The notes: a model not told the origin generated them from the letters alone. A stretch of DNA of 64,000 nt from an uncultured Lachnospiraceae bacterium (GCA_944377405.1 CALWES010000009.1:18865-82864), one strand, 5' to 3'; numbered from the stretch's first letter, positions 45,479 through 59,295 are shown. Numbers and translations are program-made.

Positions 45479-46375
45479 TTAATCCAGGAGTCCCTTTTCC
45501 TTAAGGAAGTCCTCCGCCACTGCAGCGTCCTCTTCCCCGTTCTCTACCCGGGCGTTCAGCTGCTGCATCTCGCTCTCGGAGATCAGGCCGTCCATCTTCA
45601 TGAGGGCCTCCTCCAGGCCGTCATATTTTTCCAGGGCGTCCAGGCGTACCACGGTGCCTGCATCGTAGCGCTCAAAGAACACCTTGTCGTCCTCCAGCAC
45701 CGTAAGGTCCTCTGAGGAGAGCTTTGCGTCCGTGGTAAAGGCGTTGATCACGTCCACGTCTCCGTTCTCCAGGGCTTCGTATTTCAGTCCGATGTCGATC
45801 TGCTCCGTGTCCTTGAACGCCATGCCGTAGGCCTCGCAGAGACGGGTATAGCCCGTGGGCAGCTCCAGGTAATCCGGATTGCCTCCGAAGATCAGCTCGC
45901 CGGACCGCTCCGCCAGATCGGAGTAGGTGCTGATCCCCAGCTCCTCTGCCCGGTCCTTCCGCATGGCCAGGCCGTAGGTGTTAGAGAAGCCGTAAAGGCC
46001 CATCCAGGTCAGGCCCTTTTCCGCATAGCCTGCCTGCAGCTCCTCAAAGAGCTTTGCGTCGTCCTTTTCCATCTCCGGCATCTTCAGCACGTTCAGCCAG
46101 CCGGTACGGGTATACTCCGGATACAGGTCGAACTCTCCCTTTTCCAGGGCCGGCTGGATATTGGTGGTGCCTCCGCCTACGCCCTTTGTGATCTCCACGG
46201 TGTAGTCCGTGTCATGCTCGATGATCTGCTTCAGCATCTCCGTCAGGATGTAGGATTCCGTCATGGGCTTTGATGCAATGTGTATGGTCTCCTTCTTTCC
46301 GCAGCCGCAAAGGCCCAGGAGCAGGGCTGCCGTAAGGGCCCCCAGCAGGATCCCTCTGATTCTTTTTCCCTTCAT
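45479..46375 (-). CDS. Osmoprotectant (glycine betaine/choline) ABC transporter binding lipoprotein
   Basis: The 298-residue lipoprotein has a signal peptide with lipobox LCGC near residues 22-26. It belongs to the OpuAC/OpuCC family: IASKPMTESYILTEMLKQ, VTKGVGGGTTNIQPALEKGEFDLYPEYTRTGW and DVINAFTTDAKL are seen. It would feed the adjacent permease. Only a permease and a regulator lie beside it; no ATPase is present. Confidence 0.9.
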   Translation of the reverse strand: MKGKRIRGILLGALTAALLLGLCGCGKKETIHIASKPMTESYILTEMLKQIIEHDTDYTVEITKGVGGGTTNIQPALEKGEFDLYPEYTRTGWLNVLKMPEMEKDDAKLFEELQAGYAEKGLTWMGLYGFSNTYGLAMRKDRAEELGISTYSDLAERSGELIFGGNPDYLELPTGYTRLCEAYGMAFKDTEQIDIGLKYEALENGDVDVINAFTTDAKLSSEDLTVLEDDKVFFERYDAGTVVRLDALEKYDGLEEALMKMDGLISESEMQQLNARVENGEEDAAVAEDFLKEKGLLD

Positions 46376-46423
46376 ATCTTGTTCTCCTCTTTTCTTTTTC
46401 TATCTACAGGCGGCTTAAGGGCT

Positions 46424-47071
46424 TTAAGCCGTCTCTTCTTCCATTCCAAGGCGCCGTTTGACCGTCTGCTCCGCCTTCCCCAGGAGCCAGTCCGTCACCA
46501 GGGCAAAGAGGGCGATCAGAAGGGCCCCCGCAGCTGTAAGGGCCATGTTGTAAGTGGAGATCCCCCGGAACACCGCCACGCCAAGGCCGCCGGCTCCGAT
46601 GAAGGAGGCGATGCCGCCCATGGCGATGATCATCACCACCATGTTCCGGAAGCCGCTCATGATCACGGGAAAGGCCATGGGCAGCTCGATGCGGCTTATG
46701 ATCTGCCAGTCCGAAGCCCCGGCGCTCATGGCCGCTTCCCGGACGCTGCGGTCCAGGGTGGTAAAGCCCGTATGGGTGGTGCGGACGATGGGCAGGAGCC
46801 CATAGACCGTAAGGGCGATGATGGCTGTCTTGTTTCCGATGCCCGTAAAGGGGATCAGAAAGCCCAGCAGAGCGATGGAGGGGATCGTGTAGATCACGTT
46901 CACCACCGACAGCACCGGCGTCTCCCATTTTTTATGATAGCTGATAAATATTCCTATGGTGATCCCCAGGATGGACGCAATCAGGACTGCCGTGGCCGAG
47001 ATCCGGATATGCTCCAGAAGGCATTCCAGGAAAAACTCCCGCCGGTCCAGAAGGATCTGCAGCACTTCCAT
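46424..47071 (-). CDS. Osmoprotectant ABC transporter permease (OpuCB/OpuCD-like)
   Basis: The 215-residue permease has about six hydrophobic spans and the coupling-loop segment REAAMSAGASDWQIISRIELP. IYTIPSIALLGFLIPFTGIG and MGGIASFIGAGGLGVAVF are typical for OpuC permeases. Its ATG comes 3 bp after the LacI-type gene, and its AGGAGGAAG site is inside that gene, so the two share a transcript. The ATPase partner is missing. Confidence 0.9.
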   Translation of the reverse strand: MEVLQILLDRREFFLECLLEHIRISATAVLIASILGITIGIFISYHKKWETPVLSVVNVIYTIPSIALLGFLIPFTGIGNKTAIIALTVYGLLPIVRTTHTGFTTLDRSVREAAMSAGASDWQIISRIELPMAFPVIMSGFRNMVVMIIAMGGIASFIGAGGLGVAVFRGISTYNMALTAAGALLIALFALVTDWLLGKAEQTVKRRLGMEEETA

Positions 47072-47074
47072 AAC

Positions 47075-48141
<1,067 letters not shown>

Positions 48142-48152
48142 TTATGATTTTA

Positions 48153-48186
48153 GGGTCCCGCGGCCTTTCAAATGCCGCCGGGGCCC
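48153..48186. terminator. Terminator of the sugar operon
   Basis: GGGTCCCGCGGC pairs with GCCGCCGGGGCCC with one bulge. On the minus strand it follows the M42 peptidase gene, and a weak T-tract follows. Confidence 0.75.
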
Positions 48187-48208
48187 TGTTTACAGGAGTT
48201 TTTTTATT

Positions 48209-49222
48209 TTACCGATATTGCATCAGGAAGCCTGCGATCAGATCGATGCAGCCCTCCACGTCCCTTTCGTCCGCCACTTCCGCCGGCATGTGCATATACC
48301 GGAGGGGAATGGAGACAAGAAGGATGGGAATGCCTTCATTTGCAAAATGGATCTTATCCCCGTCCGTATGGCTCAGATCGGAAGCCACCTCCCACTGGAC
48401 CGGGATCCCCAGCTCCTTTCCCACTGCTTCCAGCTGCCGGTTGAGGCCTCTGGGCACAAGGGGACTGTGGCAGAGCACCGGACCGCCTCCCAGGCGCACC
48501 GGACCGCTCTCCGCCGGATCCATTCCCGTGCAGTCGCTGGTATAGGTCACGTCCACGATGATGGCAAGCTCCGGCTTTACCCGTGCAGCTGCCCGGTATG
48601 CACCGGTCTTCGTGGTCTCCTCTCCTGCTGTGGCGGCCGCGTAGATTCCCAGATCGCAGCCCTGCTCCGCCGCCCGGCGGAAGGCTTCCATGATGATATA
48701 TACACCGATACGGTCATCCAGGGCCCTGGCACAGAAGCGTCCTCCCGCAAGTCTGCGGATATGGGTGTCCTGTACCACCGGATCACCGATGCTGACAAGG
48801 CGCTCCGCTTCCTCCTTCGTATCTGCTCCGATATCGATGAGGAATTCCTTCTCCATAAGCTCCGGCTCCTTCAGGAGCTTCCGGCTGGCTTCCACCGCAC
48901 CGTAGATCTCTCCCTGTTCCGTCCGGACGATCACTTGGTGCCCCGGATAGGTATGGGGTACGATACCGCCTCTGCGGACCGCCTGCAGGCGGCCCTCCGC
49001 CGTGATGTTCGACACCATGAGCCCGATCTCGTCGGCATGGGCAGATAAAAGGATCCTTCTTTGGCTTCCGGGATTTTTTACAGCCACAAGGTTCTGCATC
49101 TCATCCCTTCGGATCTCGTCCGCACAGGCTCCAAGCTCCTGCTCCACCACATCCTGCACAGGCTCCTCGAAGCCGGATACGGAAATGGCGCTCAACAGGT
49201 CTTTTAAAAATGCTTCGTTCAT
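48209..49222 (-). CDS. M42 family metallopeptidase (FrvX-like aminopeptidase)
   Basis: The start is ATG 49222 with GGAGGA 7 bases upstream; a longer frame from 49372 has none. The 337-residue enzyme shows AHADEIGLMVSN (metal His/Asp), RALDDRIGVYIIMEAF, the catalytic TAGEETTKTGAYRAA (Glu pair) and the terminal LRYMHMPAEVADERDV. Family members are cobalt/zinc aminopeptidases or deacetylases and cellulase-like forms. It is the last gene of the sugar operon, 13 bp after pgmB. Confidence 0.93.
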   Translation of the reverse strand: MNEAFLKDLLSAISVSGFEEPVQDVVEQELGACADEIRRDEMQNLVAVKNPGSQRRILLSAHADEIGLMVSNITAEGRLQAVRRGGIVPHTYPGHQVIVRTEQGEIYGAVEASRKLLKEPELMEKEFLIDIGADTKEEAERLVSIGDPVVQDTHIRRLAGGRFCARALDDRIGVYIIMEAFRRAAEQGCDLGIYAAATAGEETTKTGAYRAAARVKPELAIIVDVTYTSDCTGMDPAESGPVRLGGGPVLCHSPLVPRGLNRQLEAVGKELGIPVQWEVASDLSHTDGDKIHFANEGIPILLVSIPLRYMHMPAEVADERDVEGCIDLIAGFLMQYR

Positions 49223-49235
49223 TGTATTTCCTCCA

Positions 49236-49874
49236 TCAACGGACCGCCCTGCACAGGTCTGAGAAGGTGCTAAGGTCGTAATCAGCGATTCCGCAGAAGG
49301 CTGCGTCTCCAATGGCAGCGCAGTCCATTCCGCCGGCCTTTGCCGCTTCCACACCGGCCTTCGCGTCCTCAACCACCAGACAGTCCGCCGGAGCTTCCGA
49401 GAGGTACTCCGCCGCCTTCAGGAACACCTCGGGATCGGGCTTTGACCGGGAGATGTTGTTTCCGTCGGAAATGGCGTCAAAATAAGTTCCAAGTCCCAGC
49501 TGCCCCAGAATAAAACGGGCATTCTTGCTGGAGGAGCCGATGGCCAGCTTCAGGCCGGCGCCCCGCAGCTTTTCCAGAGTCTCCCACACTTCCGGTGACA
49601 GGTCCTTCGGGCTCATGTTTTTCAGAAGCTCCTTATAGACTGCATTTTTCTTTTCCGTATAGGCCACCTTTTCTTCCTGGCTCATCTCACCCGGATACTT
49701 CTCCAGGATGATCTCAAAGCTTTCCATGCGGCTTACTCCCCGCAGCCGGTTGTTGATGGTCTCGTCAAAGGGGATCGAAAGCTCATCCGCAATGGTCTTC
49801 CAGGCCTGATAATGGTATTTGTCCGTGTGGCAGATCACTCCGTCCAGGTCAAATATGACTGCTTTGTATTTCAT
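49236..49874 (-). CDS. pgmB: Beta-phosphoglucomutase
   Basis: The 212-residue HAD enzyme interconverts beta-glucose-1-phosphate and glucose-6-phosphate. It shows AVIFDLDGVICHTDKYHYQAW (nucleophile and acid/base Asp, and the DxxxHxxAW signature), NNRLRGVSRMESFEIIL, LAIGSSSKNA and VVEDAKAGVEAAKA. The substrate fits the product of the GH65 phosphorylase in the same operon. ATG overlaps the EamA gene end by 4 bp. Confidence 0.96.
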   Translation of the reverse strand: MKYKAVIFDLDGVICHTDKYHYQAWKTIADELSIPFDETINNRLRGVSRMESFEIILEKYPGEMSQEEKVAYTEKKNAVYKELLKNMSPKDLSPEVWETLEKLRGAGLKLAIGSSSKNARFILGQLGLGTYFDAISDGNNISRSKPDPEVFLKAAEYLSEAPADCLVVEDAKAGVEAAKAGGMDCAAIGDAAFCGIADYDLSTFSDLCRAVR

Positions 49875-50758
49875 CTTGATTCCACCGCTCCTTCCTCCGT
49901 CTGACTGGTCTCAGACAGGTTCGCAATGATCACTGCGGCGAGGATCACGCCGCATCCAAGGATCATCCGCGGCGTCAGTACCTCATGGAGAATCAGCATG
50001 GAGAACAGCGTCCCGAAAACCGATTCCATGGAGAGGATGATCGCCGCCTTTGTTTCATCCACATATTTCTGACTTGCGGTCTGCAGCAGATAGCAGATCG
50101 TGGTGCTGACCACTCCAAGATACAGGACGGAAAGCCAGCCCTGGGTATTGACCTGAAAATCCGTTTCTCCGAAGAGGAACAGGCTCAGAAAGGACAGCAC
50201 AAAGGCCGTCGCCATCTGCAGGAAATTCAGCACCGTCGCCCGGTACTTCTTTACAAACTCTCCCGTAAAGAAGATCTGGAAGGCAAAGCCCACCGCGCAA
50301 AGAAGGGTAAGGGCGTCTCCGATTCCAAGCCGAAGATCCCCGTCCAGGGAAAGGAGAGCCACTCCAACGACTGACATAACTGCCCCCAGAAGGACCTTCC
50401 CCGGGATCCGTTTTTTCAGGATCAGAAAGGCGATGAAGGGAACGATCACCACATTCAGGGCCGTCAGAAAGGCATTCTTGGAAGGGGTCGTATACTGCAG
50501 GCCGATGATCTGAAGAGAAAAGGCTGCAAAGAGGGCGATCCCCATGAGAATCCCCGCCCGGAGCTCCTCCTTCCGGATCCCCTTCAGGGATCCCATGCTC
50601 ATAAGCCCCATCAGGACTGCAGCCAGCAGGAAACGCACCGTCATGATCTGGAAGGGCAGCATGCTCTCCAGCGCCATATCGCTTGCCACGAAGCCTCCGC
50701 CCCAGATGATGGTCACCAGGAGAAGACCACCGATGGCAAGTCCTCGTTTCATATTCAT
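49871..50758 (-). CDS. EamA-family transporter within the sugar operon
   Basis: The 295-residue protein has ten helices in two EamA repeats (for example GGLLLVTIIWGGGFVASDMAL, LYLGVVSTTICYLLQTASQK and ESVFGTLFSMLILHEVLTPRM). It follows the GH65 gene by 21 bp and overlaps pgmB by 4 bp. A role in export of a sugar or metabolite made by the operon is plausible but unproven. Confidence 0.9.
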   Translation of the reverse strand: MNMKRGLAIGGLLLVTIIWGGGFVASDMALESMLPFQIMTVRFLLAAVLMGLMSMGSLKGIRKEELRAGILMGIALFAAFSLQIIGLQYTTPSKNAFLTALNVVIVPFIAFLILKKRIPGKVLLGAVMSVVGVALLSLDGDLRLGIGDALTLLCAVGFAFQIFFTGEFVKKYRATVLNFLQMATAFVLSFLSLFLFGETDFQVNTQGWLSVLYLGVVSTTICYLLQTASQKYVDETKAAIILSMESVFGTLFSMLILHEVLTPRMILGCGVILAAVIIANLSETSQTEEGAVESR

Positions 50759-50779
50759 AGCATTTCTCCTTTTCCGGCC

Positions 50780-53092
50780 TTAGATTTCCTTTTCCCTTCC
50801 GTTGATCCATACCTTCATGGGTTCTCCGGAAAGGCGGGTCACTTCTCCCTGACCCTCACCGTCGATACGGATGGCCAGACGCCTGCCCCGGAAGGTCAGA
50901 CCGAATTCCAGTCCTTCCCATTCCTTTGGCAGCCTGGGATCCAGGTGCAGGGCACCCTCCTGATCCTCGGATACCCCTGCGAAGCCAAAGACCACCGTCT
51001 GCCATACGCCGCCGGTATTGGCTGCATGGATCCCCTCTCTGGTATTCTTCTGGAGATTCAGAAGGTCCAGGAGGGCTGCCCGCTTCAGGTAGCGGTAAGC
51101 CTTTCCGCTGTCTCCCACCCGTAGGCCCATAATGGAATAGATGCTGGGGCTTAAGGAGGATCCATGGAGGGTCCGTTTTTCATAGTAATGGTAATTGTCG
51201 GCTATGGTCTTTTCGTCAAATTCATTGCCCAGAAGATGCAGCAGCATCACCACGTCCGCCTGCTTCAGGATTTGGGTCTCGCCCTTTTTCATGTGATCCA
51301 GAGCCTTGGGTCGGATGGGCCAGTCGTTCTCGTCATATTCCTCGATCAGGACTTCCTCCAGATCAAAATATCCCTCAAACTGCTCCAGGATATCGGAATC
51401 CGCCTTCCGGGGAAGATAGATTTTCTCCTGTACCTGCTGCCAGTTTTCCACTTCTTTCTCCGTAAGGCCCGTTTTTTCCACCAGCTCCCTGTATTTTTCC
51501 GGAGCCTGTTCCGACAGGCGGGACAGAAGACCGATCACATAGCGAAGGTTCCATTTTGCCAGATAGTTGGTATAAAGGTTGTTGTCCACAGGCTCGTGCC
51601 ACTCGTCCGGTCCCGTTACCTGGCGGATCTCATAGCGGTCATGCTCCGGGATCCACTGACAGCGGCTTGCCCAGAAGCGGGCGGTCTCCGTCAGGATCTC
51701 CGCGCCCTTTCCGTAAAGGAATTCCATATCTCCCGTGATTCGGGCATAGTTATAGATCCCATAGGCAACTGCTGCCGTTACGTGGTGCTCGTAAACCGCC
51801 ACGTAGCAGCGGTAGCAGGTTCCGTCCGGCTCGATGGTCCAGTCCGGGCACTGCTCCGTTCCGTCGTCTGCGGACTCCCAGGGATACTGGGCTCCCTGAT
51901 AGCCGTTCTTTTTTGCATTTTCCTTTGCTGCCGGAAGCAGATGATAACGGTAATTTTCCAGGTTCTTTGCCGTCTCCGGGAATACATAGGCGAAGAAGGG
52001 CAGCATGAACAGCTCCGTATCCCAGAAGGCATGGCCGCCGTATTCCTCTCCTGACAAAAGCTTTGCTCCCACATTTACCCGGTCATCATGCTCATTTCCG
52101 GTGCTCATGAGGTGGAAGATATTAAAGCGGACCGCTCTGTCCAGCTCCGGGTCTCCCTTGATCCGGATGTCCGCAGCCTTCCACATCTCCTCATAGACTC
52201 CTGCGTGCTGAGAGAGCTCCTGGTCAAAGCCCTGCTGCCGAAAGGCCTCCGTCTCCTCTGCCACCTGCTTCTTCAGAAGTGTCTTTTCGCACTCCCGCTC
52301 CGTGTACATGGAAACGAATTTGACAAGCTCCGTGCTCTTTCCCTCTTCCACTGCAAAATCTGCAAACTCCAGGGCAGTTTCCCCAAAGGCGCTGAATCGC
52401 CGGTTCTTCAGGATACCCTTGCCGTCCCGATAGGCTTCTATCCGGCATCCGGTCCCTACATGGAGACCGTTATCCCTGGTCTTTACCTCATGGTAGATCC
52501 CGTCGTCTCCCAAGGGCTCGTTTGCCGTCATAACGGTATGCTTTACCTTAAACCGGGGCGCATCATAGAAGTTGATGACGGTCCCGTCGATCAGGCTCTC
52601 CACCTCCATCAATCCGCTGTAATTCATGGGCGTGATGGTAAGGGAAATACCCATACGGTGTACGTTTCTGCGGCTTACGAAGCGGCGTCCCTCGATCAGA
52701 GTCTCTCTTCCCTTTTTGTCCCGGAGCAGGAGGTGCTTATACAGCACCGCCTTCTTCATATCCAGGACCCTGGAATATTCCAGGATCTCGCAGCATTCCA
52801 CGGAGAGCAGCTCTTTTTCCACATAAAGCCGGATCCCCAGCCAGTTTGGCAGGGCGCAGAGCTCCCGCATAAAGGTCTCCGATTTATCAAAGACCCCATT
52901 GATATATAAGTAGGGAAGTGTCACCCGGGTGCCCTCCTCATGGCTTCCCCGGATGCCCAGATAGCCGTTTGAGAGGGCAAAAAGCGTCTCAAACTTCAGG
53001 TTCTCGGCTTCCTCGTACCTGTCTTCGGAGATCAGCCACTCAGCCCCGGGCATCTCCTTTTGAAATTTTTCTGAAAATATGTCCTTGCTCAT
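50780..53092 (-). CDS. GH65 family glycoside phosphorylase
   Basis: The 770-residue enzyme phosphorolyses an alpha-glucoside with inversion, giving beta-glucose-1-phosphate. Order of domains: N-terminal beta-sandwich (about 1-270), alpha/alpha-barrel with the HAFWDTELFMLPFF segment and catalytic VTGPDEWHEPVDNNLYTNY (acid Glu), and a C-terminal beta-sheet domain. Likely substrates are maltose, kojibiose, nigerose or trehalose; I cannot choose. The neighbouring beta-phosphoglucomutase confirms the product. It follows lacZ by 12 bp. Confidence 0.95.
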   Translation of the reverse strand: MSKDIFSEKFQKEMPGAEWLISEDRYEEAENLKFETLFALSNGYLGIRGSHEEGTRVTLPYLYINGVFDKSETFMRELCALPNWLGIRLYVEKELLSVECCEILEYSRVLDMKKAVLYKHLLLRDKKGRETLIEGRRFVSRRNVHRMGISLTITPMNYSGLMEVESLIDGTVINFYDAPRFKVKHTVMTANEPLGDDGIYHEVKTRDNGLHVGTGCRIEAYRDGKGILKNRRFSAFGETALEFADFAVEEGKSTELVKFVSMYTERECEKTLLKKQVAEETEAFRQQGFDQELSQHAGVYEEMWKAADIRIKGDPELDRAVRFNIFHLMSTGNEHDDRVNVGAKLLSGEEYGGHAFWDTELFMLPFFAYVFPETAKNLENYRYHLLPAAKENAKKNGYQGAQYPWESADDGTEQCPDWTIEPDGTCYRCYVAVYEHHVTAAVAYGIYNYARITGDMEFLYGKGAEILTETARFWASRCQWIPEHDRYEIRQVTGPDEWHEPVDNNLYTNYLAKWNLRYVIGLLSRLSEQAPEKYRELVEKTGLTEKEVENWQQVQEKIYLPRKADSDILEQFEGYFDLEEVLIEEYDENDWPIRPKALDHMKKGETQILKQADVVMLLHLLGNEFDEKTIADNYHYYEKRTLHGSSLSPSIYSIMGLRVGDSGKAYRYLKRAALLDLLNLQKNTREGIHAANTGGVWQTVVFGFAGVSEDQEGALHLDPRLPKEWEGLEFGLTFRGRRLAIRIDGEGQGEVTRLSGEPMKVWINGREKEI

Positions 53093-53104
53093 CCTGTCCT
53101 TCCT

Positions 53105-56131
<3,027 letters not shown>

Positions 56132-56180
56132 TTATGGTCCGGATAACCGGTATCCTCCGCAGACCTTCTGCGAAAAGAAA

Positions 56181-56215
56181 CCGGACAGAGAAGGTTCTGG
56201 CACCCCTCCGTCCGG
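56181..56215 (-). terminator. Intercistronic hairpin between permease and lacZ
   Basis: CCGGAC pairs with GTCCGG around a structured loop and is followed on the minus strand by TTTCTTTTC. It could be a weak terminator that lowers lacZ relative to the transporter genes. A second hairpin (GGATA-ACCGG-TATCC) lies at 56141-56155. Confidence 0.5.
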
Positions 56216-56229
56216 CCTTCTGTCTTCAT

Positions 56230-57060
56230 TTACTTGATGGAACCGCTGGTTCCCTCTACGATATACTTCTGTGCAATGATAAACAATATGATCGGCGGGA
56301 TGATCATGATGACCGTAATGCAGAGCATGGGAATGATCTGGGTGTCATGAACGCCCTTAAAGGATGCAAGGCCCAGTGCAAGAGTATACTTGCTTCTGTC
56401 CTGAAGGAAGATCAGGGGACCAAGATAGTCGTTCCATACCGTGATCATGTTCAGAGTTGCGATCAGGATCAGGGACGGCTTGATGATCGGCATGAAGATC
56501 TTCAGATAGATCTGGAAGGGATTACATCCGTCGATACGCGCCGCTTCCTCAAAGTCCTTCGGAATGCCCATCATAAACTGCCGGAGCAGGAAGATGTAGT
56601 AGGCGGAACCAAACCAGGCCGGTACGATGAGGGGCTTTAAGGTGTTGATCCATCCGAAGAGATTGAATTCCATGTACTGCGGGATCATGGTAACATCCCA
56701 GGGGATCATCATGGTTGCCAGCAGGATCATGAAAAGGATATTTTTTCCTTTGAAATTATATCTTGCAAAGCCGTATGCCACCAGAGAACAGGAAACGATC
56801 TGGCCCAGGGTGGTCCCGGCAGTCACCAGCACGGAATTGATAAAGTAGGTACCGAAGGGCTGTGCGTTCCATGCGTTGATATAGTTTTCAAAATGCCATA
56901 CCTCCGGGAAGAGGGAGGGCGGATAGGCAATGGCCTCCGACTCCGTCTTGAAGGTGGTAAAGAACATATAGAAGAAAGGCGCGATAAAATATATCGCCAT
57001 AATGGTCAGAAGGATATAAATGACCACTTTGGACTTTTTGGACAGACTCATCTGACTCAT
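56230..57060 (-). CDS. Sugar ABC transporter permease (MalG/LacG type)
   Basis: The 276-residue permease has six spans and the coupling-loop motif EEAARIDGCNPFQIYLKIFMPII near residue 180. It ends EGTSGSIK, the usual MalG-type tail. It pairs with the upstream permease, from which it is separated by a single base. The ATPase would be a shared MsmK/UgpC protein encoded elsewhere. Confidence 0.95.
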   Translation of the reverse strand: MSQMSLSKKSKVVIYILLTIMAIYFIAPFFYMFFTTFKTESEAIAYPPSLFPEVWHFENYINAWNAQPFGTYFINSVLVTAGTTLGQIVSCSLVAYGFARYNFKGKNILFMILLATMMIPWDVTMIPQYMEFNLFGWINTLKPLIVPAWFGSAYYIFLLRQFMMGIPKDFEEAARIDGCNPFQIYLKIFMPIIKPSLILIATLNMITVWNDYLGPLIFLQDRSKYTLALGLASFKGVHDTQIIPMLCITVIMIIPPIILFIIAQKYIVEGTSGSIK

Positions 57061-57996
57061 TTATTTCGCCTCCTTTGCCTGTTTCTTTTTGGCTTTCTTT
57101 TCCTTTCCTCCGGCCTCTGTCTCATAGAATACCCATGCGGAAGAGGACTTGAATACCAGGGCGGTAAGGAAGAGGATGATAATAAACATTACCCAGGCGT
57201 TTGCAGCCGCATATCCCATCTTATGGTGCTTGAAGGCATTGTTGTATGTCATCAGTCCATAGAAGTAGGTGGAATTCAGCGGTCCGCCGTTGGTCAGAAG
57301 CATGACCAGGGTCACCTGCTGGAAGGAGTTGATGATGGACATGATGAGGTTGAACAGCAGGGTGGGGGTGATCAGGGGCAGGGTGATGCTGAAAAACTGC
57401 CTTGCCGGGCTGGCACCGTCCAGAGAAGCCGCCTCATACACATCCGGCGGAATATTCTTGATGTCCGTATAGAAGATCAGCATCATGGAACCGACGCCGA
57501 AGGCACTGGCGATGATGACCGCGAACAGAGCCCAGGATTTGTCGATCAGCCACTGAGGGCCTTCGATACCGATCAGGGAAAGAAGATAGTTCACAACACC
57601 GTAGTTAGAGTCCAGGAGCCATCCCCAAAGGATCGCAACTGCAACGCCGGAGATAACGGTGGGAATGTAATAAAGGGTTCTGTAGATCTTGACGCCCTTT
57701 ACCGGCTGGGTGATCAGCATGGCCAAAAACAGTGCCACGATCAGGTTCAGGGGCACGAAGATGGCCGCATACTTCAGGCTGATGACCAGGGACTTCCAGA
57801 ACTGATCGTCCTCCGTAAACATCTCGATGTAGTTTCCAAAGCCCACGAACTCCGGCGTGGAGGTTAGAGGCCAGTCAAAAAAGCTCATGATGAGCGAAAA
57901 GATCAGGGGTCCGATGGTGAATACCAAAAAGCCGATGATCCAAGGAAGGATGAACAGGTACGGTGTTGCCGTCCTTAAAAAGCTTTTCTGTTTCAT
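57061..57996 (-). CDS. Sugar ABC transporter permease (MalF/LacF type)
   Basis: The 311-residue permease has six spans and the coupling loop YEAASLDGASPARQFFSITLPLI near residue 190. The C-terminal tail is Lys/Ala-rich (GGKEKKAKKKQAKEAK). It follows the binding-protein gene by 72 bp that hold a hairpin and precedes the MalG-type permease. Confidence 0.95.
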   Translation of the reverse strand: MKQKSFLRTATPYLFILPWIIGFLVFTIGPLIFSLIMSFFDWPLTSTPEFVGFGNYIEMFTEDDQFWKSLVISLKYAAIFVPLNLIVALFLAMLITQPVKGVKIYRTLYYIPTVISGVAVAILWGWLLDSNYGVVNYLLSLIGIEGPQWLIDKSWALFAVIIASAFGVGSMMLIFYTDIKNIPPDVYEAASLDGASPARQFFSITLPLITPTLLFNLIMSIINSFQQVTLVMLLTNGGPLNSTYFYGLMTYNNAFKHHKMGYAAANAWVMFIIILFLTALVFKSSSAWVFYETEAGGKEKKAKKKQAKEAK

Positions 57997-58016
57997 ACGC
58001 TTCTCCTCAGGGAACG

Positions 58017-58051
58017 CTTAAGGGCCGCGGTCCTGTGCCACGGCCGTTAAG
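58017..58051 (-). promoter_or_regulatory. Hairpin after the binding-protein gene
   Basis: CTTAACGGCCGTGG pairs with CCGCGGCCCTTAAG on the minus strand, without a T-tract. Such hairpins often protect the binding-protein mRNA and raise its level over the permeases. Confidence 0.5.
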
Positions 58052-58068
58052 TGGGTTTTTATCAATGA

Positions 58069-59295
58069 TTATTTTGCTGCTGCCCCATCCAGCACCTCGG
58101 AAACATCCATCAGTGCGCTGGGATTCAGAACCTCCTCGAAGGAAAGGGAAAGGTTCTCGGAAACCTCTGACCAGTCCTCAATAATGAAGCTTGCAGGGGT
58201 ATGTCCGGCACTCTGCTCAAGCATCTCATAGAAGGGAGCATACTCCGGCTGATCCATGATGCCCTCGGACTCTACTACGCTGTAAAGCACCGGAAGCTCA
58301 AGGCCGATACGCTCTTTGTTGGCGTCCTCATTTGTCCAGAACTTTACGAACTCCCAGGCAGCATCCTTGTTTTCGGAATCCTTGGAGATAGACAGACCTG
58401 AGGAGCTCAGGATACTGATGGAATCACCCTTGCCTGCGAAGGAGGGGATCTTGACTACGCCATAGTTCAGGCCATCCTCGTTGAAGGTGTTGATGGACCA
58501 GGAACCATAGATGAACATAGCCACATTGCCTGCACGGAACTCATCCGTGGGAGCTGCTTCCGTAGCTACTGCATATCCGTCCTTCTCCATATCCTGGAAC
58601 ATCTGGAATACTTCCTTGGAAGCGTCGGAGTTCAGGTTACCCTCCAGGTTGCCCTCTGCGTCGCAGTAAGCGGTTCCGTTGCTCCACAGATACATCTCAA
58701 AATCATAGGGATCCGGCTTCATCTGGAATGCGAAGCCTTCTTTTCCGGTCTTATCGTTAATGGTCTTTGCAGCCTCCATCAGGTCATCCCAGGTCCACTC
58801 GTCTGTGGGCTCCTCAAGGCCTGCCTCTGCAAAGATGTCCTTGTTGTAGAACAGGGTATGGGTGGTGAATCCTACCGGGATACCGTAAATGGAATCATTC
58901 ATGGAGTTGTAATCCCAGAGAGTCTCATAGAAGTTAGCCTTGTAGTCTTCGCCTTCCTTCTCGATGTAGGAATCCAGGGGCTCCAGTCCTTCATAATAGG
59001 ACGGATAGTTCCACATGTACATAACATCCGGAGCGTCTCCTGATCCCATACCGGCACTAATCTTTGTGTCGAAATCACTGCCGTAGGCTTCCAGGGTCAC
59101 CTCGATCTGATCCTGGGACTCATTGAACTTATCAACCAGGGCCTGCTGACGGTCCACATCCTCTGCCACGTCCCAGGTAGCAAAACGGATATGGGTCTTT
59201 CCGTCTGCTGCCGCCTTGTCTCCGCCGCCGCATCCGGCCAGCATTGCCATTGCGCCAAGGGCAAGGATGCCTGCTGCTACTGCTGTCTTTTTCAC
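58069..59295 (-). CDS. Extracellular solute-binding lipoprotein, family 1 (sugar)
   Basis: Start codon is GTG at 59295 with AAGGAGG 8 bases upstream. The 408-residue protein has a signal peptide with lipobox LAGC (about residues 19-22) and the family-1 fold: DKFNESQDQIEVTLEAYGSDFDTKI, AAKTINDKTGKEGFAFQMK, and the AWEFVKFWTNEDANKE segment. It captures oligosaccharides outside the membrane for the two permeases downstream. It is the first gene of the operon and is controlled by a promoter holding a LacI-type operator. Confidence 0.95.
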   Translation of the reverse strand: MKKTAVAAGILALGAMAMLAGCGGGDKAAADGKTHIRFATWDVAEDVDRQQALVDKFNESQDQIEVTLEAYGSDFDTKISAGMGSGDAPDVMYMWNYPSYYEGLEPLDSYIEKEGEDYKANFYETLWDYNSMNDSIYGIPVGFTTHTLFYNKDIFAEAGLEEPTDEWTWDDLMEAAKTINDKTGKEGFAFQMKPDPYDFEMYLWSNGTAYCDAEGNLEGNLNSDASKEVFQMFQDMEKDGYAVATEAAPTDEFRAGNVAMFIYGSWSINTFNEDGLNYGVVKIPSFAGKGDSISILSSSGLSISKDSENKDAAWEFVKFWTNEDANKERIGLELPVLYSVVESEGIMDQPEYAPFYEMLEQSAGHTPASFIIEDWSEVSENLSLSFEEVLNPSALMDVSEVLDGAAAK

